Source of the DNA: Callaeas wilsoni
Lineage: Eukaryota > Chordata > Aves > Passeriformes > Callaeidae
Assembly: GCA_013398955.1 (NCBI GenBank)
Contig: VWPU01014794.1
Span: forward strand, 42,796 to 106,795
Length of the DNA: 64,000 nucleotides
Direction: 5' to 3'
Under the pieces are notes generated by a model. The model did no database searches. It worked only from the letters and a program-made list of their open reading frames with translations, and had not been told where the DNA came from. Every line of letters starts with the position of its first letter. Within the stretch, counting starts at the first letter, position 1. Position numbers and translations under genes: made by a program. Positions 11,331 through 25,348 of the stretch are shown here, piece by piece.

Positions 11331-14300
11331 TGATGTGAACCAAAGGCTTTAGTGCTTGTGCCGGAAGTTGGCCTGTTTTAAGGGAAGTTGCCCTCACAAG
11401 ATCATTCTGCTGTTGAGAGTGGCACAAAAGATGTTCCACACTGTTAATTGCAGCAGTGGTCCTTGTCCTGTTGCAGCTCCGATGCAAATGGCTAAAACCA
11501 CTCCTGCACCAGTTGCATGGGAGGAATGATGGTTTTCACTGGCTCTGAAATGACGTTTCTTGTGAGATGCGGTGATGATATGGAAAGAATCAAATACAGA
11601 TGTATTGTACAGTTTGCATTACAATGCATGTAGTGGTTCACAGAACACAAATAGGAAAGAGGTGAGAGGTCTGACTGTTCACCAATATTTTGTAAATACT
11701 TTGAAAAGATGGTAGGCAATCTTAATACAAAAGGCTCTAGAACCCATATTGTCTGCAAAGCTTTACCCTGAACATCTATTTAACTTACAGAAACAATAAA
11801 AAATAATGAAAAAAAATCACTGTTTAAAACAGAAATGTAGACTTCTGGTTCCTTTTGTCCTCTCTAGTCCCCTTGAACAGTGAACACCAGCAGTACAAAC
11901 CCAGTTCCAGCCTGCTTTCGTATTTCCCTATAAGGTGTCTTCCAAAAACTTTTAACAGGTCCTTGCAAGCCCACCTGAGGCTTCTTTCTTGTGCAAAGCA
12001 GTTGACATTTCATCCCTACTGTCACTATTTGGACACTTCTTCATATAATGCTGCTCTGTAGCACTGTTGGGAAGTCAATGTTCCCAGTGCTGTGATGTCT
12101 AGAGGTTTCTCATAAGCCTGCGTTCCCTGGGAAAATGAATCAGTTCCTCTCAATTTCTCTTGGCCCAGCCTCAGTTTAGTGGTTTGTAATGCTTAGGAGA
12201 CACTGTCTTCTTCATATTATGAAGTATTATTAATGATCCACGCTATTGGTGCATTGTCCACTGAGGCTGAAGCTGGTTTCTGTAGCTTGGATCACAGTGC
12301 ACAGGAGAGTGCAAAGCTGTGCTGGCCACTCCACATGCTGGGGTAGGGGCCAGCTCTTTCAATGTCCCTGTTGACAGCTCCTAGGCAGTGACACATTCAT
12401 GGCCTTTTGCTGTGGACCAGGGTCTGGGTTCATAAGTCCTGGATCATAAAAATTGTTCTCCATGACTCTGAATGGTCCAGCACTGCTAGGAGTGTACTGA
12501 AACTACAGAAGTTTATACTGACTGAAAGGGTTAAGAAAAACAAACATCCAGCTTGCTGCTTTCTGGCTGTGTATTAATGAAACTATAGGGCACAGCTTTC
12601 CTGCCCTAGTCCTCTTTTGGAAAGTGTAGATTCAGTACCCTGGCTGTTATGTTCAACTTGCATCAAAAGCAGCCAAATAGGCTACAAATTGCTTCCTGTG
12701 GATATCTATGTTTTGTTTCTTTTTTCCTGTAAGTAGTTTCAGTACAATTTCTTAGCAGAATTTTTGTCCTTTTTCTGAGCAAAATTATATTATCTCTCAG
12801 TCTATTGCCATGTGCCTCCTACTCCTGCTGCTTGCTGTGATGAAGCACCACTTGGGTACATTCTCAGTGCTGATCCACCGGGAGCAGTCCAGAAATCTCA
12901 TTAGAGAATTGCAAAGACACTGTGAGGCTGAAATGTCTCCTGTAAAACCATTAATGTCCCTATATAACTTACTTGCCCTGTTCCTTTTTTGGAGCTGTCA
13001 AATATCTTTGTTGGTGTCCTCCTTTCTTTAAAAACTTAAACATGACACTATATAACTAGTCATTCTTAGAACAGTGAAACCGTTTGCTCTTTCATGAATT
13101 TATAAAATGTTTTTAATTATAAATCAAACAATGAGTAATTTCTTTTCCTTGGCAATCCAAAAGAAGAGTCAGTCAATTGACCTCATGTGCTTGGTGAATC
13201 AGCATCCAAAGGAGAAGCAGTACCCTTGGTTTAGACAAGCACCACTGAGCATACATGAGCAAGTATCCCCTGAACCACCAGCCCTTCAGTTGAGGGTGTA
13301 ACTGAATTTCAGAAGTCATGGTGTCACAAAGATATTGATCTCTATACTTCGTTTTTTTACCTAAAACTTCCCTCAAAGGTAATGTTTTGTGTGTTAGCAG
13401 CAGTGACAATTTTGGTAGAGAATGGTTACAGCTTTTGAATGACATGTGTGCCAGCCTGTCAAACTGAGGTCTCAACATCTCTGGCTTCCTCTTTGCCCTT
13501 CTTCAGTGGGCAGCTCCTCTTCCTCAGCAGCACACTAAAGATGGAACAGACCCACAAAGGCAGATACAAACAAGAAACCAATCTGATGCAAACAATGTAA
13601 GGGGTTAACTAGACCCCAGGGGAATGGGGATTTACAGATCTTTGTAAATTTTAGGACAAGGAACAACAGGTTGGTTGCATAAGACGATGTCAGATTAAAA
13701 TGAGAGACCATGGTTCCCTCTGGAAGACAGCCTATTAGCTCTGACTTCTTCCTGTGATTTGTATGGAAGGAGTCTGTGACATCCTTCTGGCTGTCAGTGG
13801 GGTGCAAATCTAGGTAACAGTGAGAAACAAGTTCTAGCAGACACAGCACAAGGCAAAGTGTAGATGCCTTGTGACATAGGAAAAATTCCTCCTGGACAAG
13901 CTGGAGGTGCATTATTGCAGGAGTGCAAGCATGGTTTCTGAGCCAGTGAAATGAATCATTTGGGGACTTTGCCTTTTTTCCTCCCCTCTTTTCCAGTTTT
14001 AATTCATTTTGTGATATCTGCATGCATATCATGGTCTCATTACAAAAACTTGCTGTCCAGCTGTGGGGAGCCTCTAAGATTGTCTGTCTTTATGAGGAGA
14101 TGGTCGAATTGTGTGTGTGCTCAAATGAGTGCTGCCTGCTGTCTGTTTCTGCTGCGGCAGCTTACAATGAGGTAGACTTTTGTCATCCATCTGTCTTTCA
14201 TCAAGGACCTTGCATAGCTATTCTCCTCTTTTCCAAAAGGAACTGCAGGCAATTAAAATCATCCCAAGGTCTCCTTGGCTTCCTGCTTCTAATCTATATT

Positions 14301-16139
14301 CTCAAGAATGAAATAAAACCATGAGAGGCAATTTTCTTTGGTCCTATAGTTTTTAGAGGCCTGGAGTGGAAGAGCAGGGAAGAAAAGAAATGAGATACTT
14401 TTATAAACCAAAGACATTCATCAGACAATTCAAGGTCTTACATGGGTGCACACACTGATGTAAAGAATAGGTATGTGTGCAGCATGTTGCTTATTCTTCT
14501 TTCCTTAATAAGAGGCTACCATGCTGTAACTGCTACTCCAAGTGACTTTAATATGTTTTTCCTAGTTTTTCTTACTCTTTTGCTGCAGTGTTTTGTATGA
14601 AGTTTTTTCTTGCATTGAAGCAAATATTTTTGTAATTTCTGTCTGAATTAAAATAGGGAAAATGCAATTAAATAAGTTGCTAGTTTAGGCTAATGCAGGT
14701 GTCTTTGGTAGGCACTCACCCTCTCTGCTGCTTTTGCTGTGCAGGCCCTTACCTCTGTAGACAACTGAATGTTAACAAAACCTAGTTCAGGACAGTCCAT
14801 CACTTGAGGTTTTCCTTCTAAATGAAAAGTAGCTCTGGAAGTCAGGTTGCCTATGATCATTTGCACTGCTGAATAGCCAACAACAACAAAAAGCTACGGA
14901 GGGATGTTCAGCACTGGGCCTTTGGACACAGAGTCCCATCTCCAGACCCCAGTTAACAATTGCAGTCTGTTTTAGCTGTGGAGACTGAAATGCTGCTGCC
15001 TTAGCACTTCTTCTGCCAAAGCTTCATGCTAAAATAACTGCTAAATGGACTACATTTCTAGTCCACAGCCCTTTGTTTCAACACAGATAGAATGGAAACT
15101 GCACAAACCAAGAATAAGCTGCAGCAGCCAAGGAGCATACATCCCTCTCAGCCATCCCTGTTCCATTGGCATCAGAGTGAGATACAGACAGCTGAAATTA
15201 GAAATTTTATCCAAATGCAACTCTGCCTTTGACCACAGATGCTGTGAAATTGAAGTGGCCCTTTTGTTTATTGCCCTTTCAGGCTTCTTCCCTGGCCTGT
15301 TTGCTATGAGGCAAGTGCCTGAGTGAGAGACTGGCATATATGATGCTTAATACAGCAGGGCCCTGATCTGGATCCATAAGGGCCCTTCGGCTCAACTGTT
15401 GAACAAGTTATCCTACTTAAAAATACTTGCAGCTGGCTCCTTGGTGAAAAAATAGCATTTCTGTACTTTTATGTAAAGGGATCATTTGTTTCCAGGGAGC
15501 ATGCTCATGTGTGCATTATATGTACTTACACAAAGGTGTGTGAGTGGTACATGAAACCAAGATTGTATTTCATCTACAGAATGGGAAGAAACATAGCTAT
15601 TTGTGTGTTTTGGTTTGGTTTTATCCCTGAAACTCATTGGACACTAAAATAAGGAGGAATTCAGAGGAAAGTCAGCTGGCTTCCTTGGTAAATCATGCCT
15701 GACACTGTGATCAGGAAAGACGACAGAATCTGAATTTTCCCAAGCACGTGTGAAACCCCTAGCACATAAGAAGGCAGATAATAGGAATGATTCAGGGGGC
15801 ATTAAGAGAGTGATTTCATTATTGGCTTGTCCTTAGAGACGCATCTCCCAGCAACAACCCAGCAAGTAGCACACGTGTTATCATTCCAGCCATTTTCCCA
15901 CTTGCGTGCAAGGTGTAGGACAGCTTTAGAGCTCTTTGAAGTGTGAATGCACCTACTTGAACCACGCCTCATCTGTGTTTTTGTTGCCTCCAACAGGGTC
16001 ACACTGAAAATGTCAGATTATTTAGTAGAAACAGAGCATTACTGAACCTCAGATTTCCCTCTTTCCTACAGGGCCATCAGTACTGCTTCGTTTCTCTGAA
16101 AGATAGACAATATAATATATTCTCTTCTTTGACTATTTC

Positions 16140-16210
16140 ACCTCTTCTTTTTGCTGTTCTTTGTTGGTTTGTTGTTTCGGGTTTTTTGTTGGGGTTTTTT
16201 TTTTTTTTTC
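16140..16210. repeat. T/G-rich low-complexity tract with T15 run
   Basis: A stretch made almost only of T and G (TTTGTTGG-like words) ends in a run of 15 T at 16195-16209. Read on the - strand it would be a poly(A) followed by an A/C-rich stretch, but no retrocopy or LINE body is attached. It is therefore called simple low-complexity DNA. Confidence 0.8.
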
Positions 16211-18750
16211 GGTCTGTAGTCATGCTGTACCAAAAATCATGGTGTTTGAACAAAGCTAAAGCTCAGAAATGAAGTGTGTTCAGCACTGCTACATAAGTAT
16301 ATAACTGAACCAGTGAGAAAGGTCAGCTTGTCTGACAGAAGTGATTAGTCCTGGATGAGATTTAGCACAAAGCAGTTGGGTAGATTAATTAGGCATAGTC
16401 TCCAATGTGAAACAGTCATATGAGCTTTGGAAGTGTGTGGCTGGCATGGGAGATTTTGGTTCTGTTTTGGGGTTGCCTGTCAATTGAGACATCACACAAG
16501 CTGATGGAAATAAGGCCTGCCACTAAACAAATGGGGGAATTTTCACTCCAGCTGCCTTGGAGGTGATGGCCCGAGATGCACTTCCCAAGCCCATAAGACA
16601 AAGGCTTAATTCACAAATGACCAAGGTGGCCTTCTGTCTCCCCAGTCGCATTCCCTCCCTCAGCACTGCCCTATTCTCTTTCTCCCTTTCCTTTCCACCC
16701 CTCTCCACTGAGGAAGCTGCCCACAGCACTGTCACTGCACCCTCTGCCGTTACCCACTTGCACAACTCATAAAAGGTGGGTTGAGTGTTTGTGTTTCTTT
16801 TCCTGCTCCCCACTTCCCCTCGCCTCTTAGAAGATGGATAGGCTGCAAAACAGACACAAAGGAAGAAAAATTTGCCAGGGAAATTTTGTTATGTGCTGGA
16901 AAGTGGAGAAGATTCATTGAGATTCCCTGGTGGAGCAATGAGTTGCTCCGTTGCCATTTGCCACAACTGCTCACAACAGGCCTGAAGTTATCCCTCACGA
17001 CTGCCCTTAACCCCTCTTTAGCCTCAGGAGCTGCCTCAGCACTTGTTATTGTTGCAGCCATGCCAGCAGCAATTGCATGTGCAAAGCACCTGGGCAGCAC
17101 TGCTGCCACCTTTAAAAGATATGGCTGGCAATAAAAATCTCCATATTAAAGGAGAGGGAAAGGCAACTGAAACAGTAGCATTGTTATAAAATATATATCC
17201 AGATAGTAAATAAAATACAGGAGGTTTCTGGAAGAAGCTCTGTGTTCTAAACATGAACTCGCTTCACGTTAAATCTACTTTCTACAACAGTAGTGACTAT
17301 AACACAAGTGGAAAAGCGATAAAAACCTTCCTGTGCACAGAGTTAATAGCTATGACTGCTTTTGAATAGAGTGGGGAGAATGCACACACAGGTGTGCAAT
17401 CAATATTTTCTGTGCACTGTATGACTGTCCCTTACCCAGAATGTAGTGTGGTGTAGCCCCACATGATCACCCACAGTGGACTAACACACCTCTGGGGTCT
17501 TGATCTTTCCTAAACTCTGAAGCTTGCTGAAAAGGAGTGAACCGCTTGCTGGAATAGCAGAGCTTGAGCTGTGCCACTGATATGGTTCTTGGCCTTAGGA
17601 GGTCAGTTGATCTCCTGCCACTTTGGTCCCTTTTGCTGCAAAGTGGAAAAGAGGATGCTTGCCCTCTCTCTAGTGCTGTGGTGGGACTTTGCTAAAATGC
17701 TCATGAATCTGCCAAAAAGCCCAGCTAGACTGTAAAGACAGAGCTGTCTGTCTTCCATGCCGTGTGTCCCCAGACACCTTGAGGACAGAGTGGATAGGAC
17801 AGGTTATGGAAACTTGAAGGGCAGGATTGCTGGATGCCTCAGCATCTTACCTCATGTTTTTTAGGTACAGGTTTGAAAATACTTTCTTGACAAGACCTGT
17901 GTGCTAGCGGAAACTGCTTTGAAAGATTTCATCATCACACAGAGACCTGTCTTGTTTTACCCACAGCTTGCATGACTGGAAGGGACTAAAGATGAACAAC
18001 TTTTGATTTTTACCATCAAAGTCTCCAGTGGACTATCAGGCACATAGCCGTCGCACCAGCACTCTGGATGATGTTCACCAGCTCTTGGTAGCTGCTCTAG
18101 GAAAGACTAAGAACTGAAAGGTCCTGGACACAGGACCCAGCTCTCACCAGCAGGACTTTCTTGCAGGTGGGAGATGGTGCCTGTTTCAAGGCTTAATGAG
18201 GCATCACTTTCCAAGGCTGCGACAGCAGCATGTTTCAATGACTCCAAAGTCGGGTATCTGAAGAAGCAAATGAATTTGTCATTACAAATTAGAAATTGAT
18301 TTCAAGGGTACAAATTGCAACTAGATTTGTAGCACAAAAGGTATGCGCCAGCCCACTCCTTAGTTGTTCACAGGGACTCTGTCCATACAGGCAGCTTTTT
18401 CACTCCTGTTTGTTTCCATTTTCTTTCCCCTGCATGTCTTAGTCAGGCATTAGATGCATGTAGTTGTGCATGTGTGTCTGCAGCCGAACAGGAGCCAGGC
18501 TGGTCCGTGGGTTCGCACAGCCTGCTGAAGCCAGGATGTGCACTCTGGGAGATTTCTATTGATGCACGGCGTCTGCGTGCGCCTACTTTTCTCCTATTTT
18601 TTTTTTGCTGCTGACTTTTTCCTAGCAGTAATGCAGTATTCTTTATTATCAGCCCATCACCCACTTGTGTTGCTAGTCCTGCTTGTTCATGGTAACAGAT
18701 TTGTCTGTCTGATCTCCTCTTTAGTGTGAAGGTCCAGTTGTTCTTTATTT

Positions 18751-18777
18751 CCGTGTACAATGTGTTACTGTACACGG
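18751..18777. repeat. Perfect 9-base inverted repeat (hairpin)
   Basis: CCGTGTACA at 18751-18759 and TGTACACGG at 18769-18777 are exact reverse complements, separated by a 9-base loop. The stem does not extend outwards, so it is too short for a microRNA precursor. It could be a dimeric protein-binding site or chance. Confidence 0.8.
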
Positions 18778-21700
18778 CAGTTCGGTAGTGCTTGTGCAAT
18801 GCCCCAGCTTTACAGATGTTTTCAAGAAAGAGGTGAGCAAAAGAAGAAACCAAACCCATTTTAACTGTCTCTTGGAGAAATCACTGGACAGCCAGGCTAT
18901 GTCTTTGAAAGCAAAGGGGCTGCTGAGATTATGAAATTCTTGAACATTAGCTCAGCATGGTTGAGCCAGGGCATAAGGAGATGTGTGAGCCCATTAATCA
19001 TTCCAGGGCAGCTGCCAGCTCCCTGACTTTAATTGTGGCTTTCTAATATTGACCCTCTTTGGAAGGTTTTTTGGTCCTGCTGATAAAGGATTTCATTCCT
19101 CTCCTGTGAAACTGTGCAGAGACAGCAGAGGTGTGAGCTTAATTCAAGGTTGCTGAATGACTTGCAGCTACTGGGGGAAATTGCATTACTCAGCATTGTT
19201 TTCCTCCTGAAATTGTTGCCTTGGCAGCATCTTGAGGAGTTTTGCATATTTGTCTCTTTAAATTTCCTGTTCCTCAGACTGCTTTATCTTCACAGTTTCC
19301 AGCCACTGCAATTTTATTAAAGATCTCCATTGAAGTAAACAGTCTCAGAGGGTGCATCCTTCCAATACCCCTGGCTTAAGAGGAGGAAGCAGGAGTGGAA
19401 GTGTTTCTTAATAAGGGGAAGATTGGAAAGTATGCGATTGACAGTGTAATAGGTTGAAAAATCATTCATGTGAACGCAGACTATGTCCCAAATGATAGAC
19501 TATAAAAGATTATTATTCTTAAAAGAGTTCCTTTCACTCACCATGATGTGTCTGTCTAGGGACACGCTTCGGTGCTCACTTGCAAACAAGCCAAACACAG
19601 AAATGTGAGTATTCAAGCCTGCATGTGCCTCTTTTACCCCCTCCTAGCTGTCACTCACTGCCTTCTTCCCAGCAGGAAAAGTCAGGAATTTTTGTGGGAG
19701 GAGAAGGAGCAAAACAGACTCATTTCCCAGTACTTGGAAGGTGGCAATGGCCTACATAAACTGCCTTCCGTGAGGTGGTGGATGAACTGGGTTTTTCAGG
19801 GGGAGTTTTTTTTCCAGCTTCACCCAGCTGCATAACTGCAAATACAATAAAAGAAATTTTCTGGAAACTGCCTTCTCATTCTGCTTTTAAAGTCTTGCAA
19901 ACTTTATTATGAAGCACACACAAGACAATGGAGCTGAATCTGAATGTTTATGCCAACTTATCTGCTTTGATGTATGTGGCATTGATCATCTCTTTATAAT
20001 AGGGTTAATGTGAGGGTGATCTACCCTCCTCATCACAGCTTGATGCTGCATTGCTTTTGCACGCGGTTACTCTATCAGTTCAATGTGCACCCTTTGTCGA
20101 CTCTGAATATCCTTTGTAGGTCAGCTGCCATGCAGGGAGCCTACATGTGTGCAGGGCTTAATTGGTCTCCCAGCTCTTTCCCATTCTCTACTTTGTTTTG
20201 CTTACGGAGCTCATCCTTTCCCTTCCATTTCTTTTTCCCAGGAGGAAGGCAAGACGATGATGGTGCATCCTCCACTAAAGGACCCTGCTGAGACAGTGAT
20301 TCTGGCTGCAAGGGAGACTTTATGGGCATCTTGCATTTCACACACCAACCTTCCTGAGACAAAAGAGGAAAAGGATCACACACTTCCACTGATCTGCCTT
20401 TTTTCCAGGGACCATTGCTGAAACTCTTCCTGCCCTGCAATATCTGCAAATCAGCCTGGACTTGGCTTTTACTCTCCAATCCCACAGCATTTCCCACAAA
20501 GTATAAGGCAGTATGATCGGTCTTTATTGACTTCTCAGAGTGTCAGAACAAAGAAAATAAACATGAAGGTTATTAACTGTGAGTTACGAAAGATGGCATA
20601 TTAGCTAGGTTTCTAAACCACTCAGAGCTGAAAGGGATTTTTGGAAGGCACTTACTTCCTCCTAAAAATCTCCTCCTTACCTAATACATTCTAGTTAGCA
20701 GACAATGCTACAAACTTGATATAACTTCATACGATGAACAAGCAGCGGCTCATTGCTAGAGTCTAGGGATAATCTCCTCACTGTGTTTAAGCACCTTACC
20801 CTCTCTTACTTTCTGTCATACTCTTTTTGCCATAATAATGATAACAGATCTTCTTAAATCATAATTATGTTGATTCATATCCTGGGAAAAATGCAGCTCA
20901 GTCCTGGTTAATTACTCAGAGATTTTAAAATCTGTTTGGATTTTCAATCGCAAGAGGAAAGACAAACAATAAGATCTTACTTTACATCTAATACCAGTGC
21001 AGGCTGTGGATGCAGTTCAAACTCTGCAAGGCTTCTTGTGGGAATGTTTCACAAAAGACACTTTGTCTCCCTTGGAATAAATGCCACCAAATAGTGGAAT
21101 TTATTTCTTAACTATTTTTCCAGGGCCCCTCTATTTCCAGCATGCTCTCAAACACTTCGCATAGAGATTCACTTCTTTGGAATGGCATGAGGGAGGACCA
21201 GCAGTGGGGATTTGCTTTCTATGCATGGCATGGTTTGCCTCATCTGCATGAGCTCTTTCTTGTTCCTAGGATACACTAGCTTGACTTAATTTATGGGCTT
21301 GCTTTATTATTTTTTCCCTTTGGCTGAGATCTGTTTTGACTTTCCCACTAAGCTTCTTTTGAGCAGGGGCAAAACCAACAACACTGAATTTATTTAAGTG
21401 GAATTAAAGGGCAGTCCTTGTGTGTGAGGCTGGGGCTGGGCTGCTAAAGCATGCTCAGCCTCCTGAGGTGCTAAAAAACCTCATGTTTCATTCAAAAGCC
21501 AACTGCACTGAATAGCAGAGGACCACTTCTGAGAACTGCAGTGGGGCTCTAACACCAGCAGCACAGAATGAAAGATCGGGCTTTAGGAGATGATGGGATA
21601 TAAATTGAAAAGAGAAAAGAGTTGACCAACCACATTACTTTAAGGTCTCTTAAAGTTTTCTTGCCCCAGAATCAATTTCTGGAAGATGAAGTACTCTCTC

Positions 21701-22141
21701 TGTTTCTATGGTGCAATGGTGACTTTTGAAAACGGGTGAGGTAGTTAAGGCACATATAAACATTGAGCAACTTTCATTAACAAAAATGAAATTCACCTTC
21801 TTCAATAGCATTATGAATTGCAAAGAGGGACCTTTCTGTATTGAATCATCAACTGATTGTCCTTGAAAATTCACTCCTACTTTGCATCTGCATATATTTT
21901 TCTTGTTCATATGTGTGCTGTGTTTTGATTTTCCTTGTCCCCTTTTAAAATGGGAAGCAAACTGAAGCTTTCATCAGAACCGTGTAGAAATGCAGTGACT
22001 GGACACGAGAGCAGAATATAAAAACACAGGGCTTTTGCGAGCATACCGAGGGTACCAGACATGTAAGAAGTACATCTACCTAGCAAAACAAGGGGTTTCT
22101 GACAGTGTTCAGAGCAGCTCTGGTAGCTGGTTCCTCAGCGT

Positions 22142-22165
22142 GACCCTGATGCTGACCCTGATGCA
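22142..22165. repeat. 12-base tandem duplication
   Basis: Two head-to-tail copies of a 12-base unit (GACCCTGATGCT and GACCCTGATGCA) differ at the last base only. This is probable slippage, with no sign of function. Confidence 0.75.
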
Positions 22166-25100
22166 GTAAATGGAAAGCAGTTTTCTTGAGGACTCTCTTT
22201 CCGTGTAGTGCCCTTTGTATTGGTGGGTGGAGAGAACTGTCCATGTGTGTGGGACAAGGTTTATTTCTTTTCTTCTTGTTTTTTCTGCTAGAAGAGAAAA
22301 GACAGAGCTGGAGTTCAAGAATTCAAGGAAACATAAATTTGTGTCTGTTTATCAAGATTCAGTCTCTCTGATGCTAAATAAAGGCAACAGGTAAGGCGAA
22401 TTACTGAATCTTTCAGCCCTACCCCTGAAGGGCACAGATGATGGAGGAAATCCAGTAACTCCAGAGAGGCAAAAGATTAAGATTCCTTCTCACACCTGCA
22501 GGATGTAGCTGCTAGAACAAAACTGAAGCTGTTGGGAGTGGCAAAAGAGAAAGTTGTTTTTCTCATCCTGTACTCCTGCTCTGCAGACTGAAATAGTGGT
22601 TCAGCCTCAGGGGTGATTACTCGTACATTTCCAGCTGGCACTAGATTAGTTTGAAAAACTAACAGGACCTTTATATAAATCACCTCCAGAGTATGCTTCT
22701 GGTGGTAGAGGTCCCAGAAAACTACTTTCCACTGCACCTTTTGTACAACCACATATGCTATGGGTTAAAAGTTTTTGACCCAATCAGATGGTGGCTGTGT
22801 GCAGCTGGGCTTGTGTTTGTCTTTTCTTATTAAAAAGGTTAGAAGAGGAATGAGAGACATCATGTAATACATTATTTGTCTTGTAAAGAAAAAAAATCCA
22901 GCACAGTCTCCAAGGATTTCCCTGCATTTTCTACTTTATCACTATTTTCTGAAGTTATTGTTGGTCTCAGGAATTTTACAAGTAATGAAATTGGAAGCCC
23001 ACATGTAAGGAAGAAACTAGACAGAAAAAGAATTACTCTTGTTGTACGAGGTGGAGGTGAATTTAAAAAGATGATGACTGAATACATCGCTGTTCCCTGA
23101 GGAAGAAAGCCCATTACTGTGTTTGACTTTCGGATACCGAGGATGCAGTGCTGGGCATTTTACTGTCTTCTTACATGTGCTCCAACCTGAATGCTGGAGA
23201 TGATTATTCTTGATCATCAGCTGACAGGACATACACTAGAAAACCTGAGACCAGTTTTCCTGCAAGGCAGTGGCCATACCATAAATCTGTGAGGTTTCAC
23301 AGCTGGTGTGCAGGTGTGTCCACACAGCATGGCCGAGGAACGACTTTGGCGCAGGCAGCTGACCTGGGGAGCAAAAACGAAAATGCAGAGTGAGGTGCTT
23401 CAGCACGGGCTAAAACCAAGGTAAGGACAGTGCCACACACCAGTGTTTCAATGGACAGTGCGTGCTGTCTTTTTAAAAAATGTCTTTTCTGGTTAGGGAA
23501 AAGCAACCAGAGCTGGCAACCCCTTGTCACAACCAACCCTCTGCATTCCTAAGGAGACCTTTCTTGTTGCCCTGACCAACTGGTAGGTCAGTAGGGGGCT
23601 CTGAAGTGGACTGGGCCACACAGATTACACTCTTTTAACATTCCTGAGTTTAGTTACTGCTCCTGTGTACTGGTGCAGAGGAGTTTGTATGGTTGGCATC
23701 CGCCATCTAGACCACTGACAGACCTGGAAAATGGGCTTTTCATGACAAAACATCTATTCTTTGAATCAGAAAAGGTGATGGCAATAGGAGGACTGCAATA
23801 GTTAATTTTTAGGAGCCATTGGACAGATGAGGTTTATTTTGGGCTGGCGTTATTATTTGGGTGTGTTCTGTGGCTTTGATTAGATGTGATCTTGATTTCA
23901 TTATTTAGACATTTTAGCTGGGAATTCTTGTAATCCTTTCAGTACATAAACTCTTTGTTGCAGAAGATCTCTTCACAGAAAAAAAATCTACTTAGTCTCC
24001 TGGTAAATGAACACCAGAATAATGTCTTGCACAATGCACACACTGGCAGGAGGATTAGACGATATTTTCTCCTGTTGCTTCACTTTGACATGTCTTTGGT
24101 TCACCTAGATAACATGATCTTTTTTCCACATATTTCTCCTTCAAGAATTCACTACTTGTCACACCTAATGATTTATGCACTTGTCAAACTTTTTTTTAGG
24201 TTGATAAATACCCTGCAAAGATAAGGCACTGGCCTTTGAAAATACGGTGCCAGTAATTAAAATGAAGAATGCATTACAGTAAAGGGTAGAAATATGGATC
24301 TAAAAGCCATACTGGTATTTTTAGTGATGGGAGTAATTGAGAGTTTCATTTTAATAATTCAGTGCAGCTGAGATTAATAAATGGTATGAGGTATAACTGG
24401 TCTTTGAAGACCAGGGGTATAGTTAACAATTTATTTTAGTATATCCTGAAAGATGCTGCTGCAATTAGTGTACAATAACTCAGCGTAGTCCTACAATCTC
24501 CAATCAGTTTTGTAAAAGGAGGAACACACTTACTGAGTGAGGATTATGCAAAGTGAAGTGACCCATCTGAGAAGAAGCCAAAAGGGCTCAGTCCCCCAGC
24601 CATTCCTGCAGTGGGTCACTCAGCATCGCTGTCGGTTTCTGCACAGGGGGCAGCACGGGGGGCTGTGTGGAGGAGCAAACACCAGCCTAACCACCTGTGG
24701 TGACGTGCCTGTTAATGACACAAGCCCTCCAGGGCAGGCCAGAAGGAAATCCTCTCCTTCTGTTTCAGAGGTAGGTTGGTGCAGAGAGCGGGGGAGGAAA
24801 TCATCGATGTATAGGTGACATGTGACTGGCCAGGGGAGTAGTCCTACTATCTCCCACAGCAGGAGTTGTTAAAGGAAGCACTCCAAATATGCGGAGTTCT
24901 GGGTAAGTGCAGTGGTGATGATCACTTTTATCTTCCTTGCTCCATCTCCCAGGAGTCTCAGGAGGTTCCAGGCTGGCTTCCCCCCTTACTGAATAGTTTC
25001 AGGATATCAGATCAGCTTTCAAATTGAAGGGATGCTTGCATCACTGGTGTCCAGCCAAGCAAATCTTACTTGCAAACACTGTAAACTGTCTTTCTACATG

Positions 25101-25312
25101 TGGTCCCATGGGGTTCATTATCTTGTTGTCTTTTCAAGTGCTGTGCCAAAGAGCATTTTCCAGTTGGACCCCTTAGTTCTTACCATGTCCCACTCGCACA
25201 GGAACTCTGCCAGTGTAGAAGCTGTGAGCTTCATCTGCTTGTGTTCCTTGGCTCAGCAAACCTATTTGAAAGGATTAGCTCTGCGTAGCCAGCAGAACCA
25301 CTTGTTAGGATA

Positions 25313-25348
25313 ATTTGTTGGGTGTTCCTTATTTGTTGGGTGTTCCTT
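25313..25348. repeat. 18-base perfect tandem duplication
   Basis: ATTTGTTGGGTGTTCCTT is present twice in direct succession with no difference between copies, which suggests a recent duplication. Such a site may be polymorphic in copy number. Confidence 0.85.

Larger units (their letters stand above)
8392..16139. other. Non-coding unique sequence, no gene seen
   Basis: No coding exon or transposon was recognised here. The interval holds the two longest open frames of the window, both on the - strand: 10942-11487, which has no ATG start, and 13535-14032, which begins with ATG. Neither resembles a known protein, and both lengths are within what chance gives in 64 kb. A CpG-dense patch at about 11.14-11.33 kb and a TATA-like element at 10.505 kb stand out from the background. 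Confidence 0.55.

Noticed and set aside
13535..14032. - strand open frame of 165 codons starting with ATG
   Set aside because: No family resemblance, uneven composition, no splice or promoter context; such a length is expected by chance in 64 kb read in six frames.
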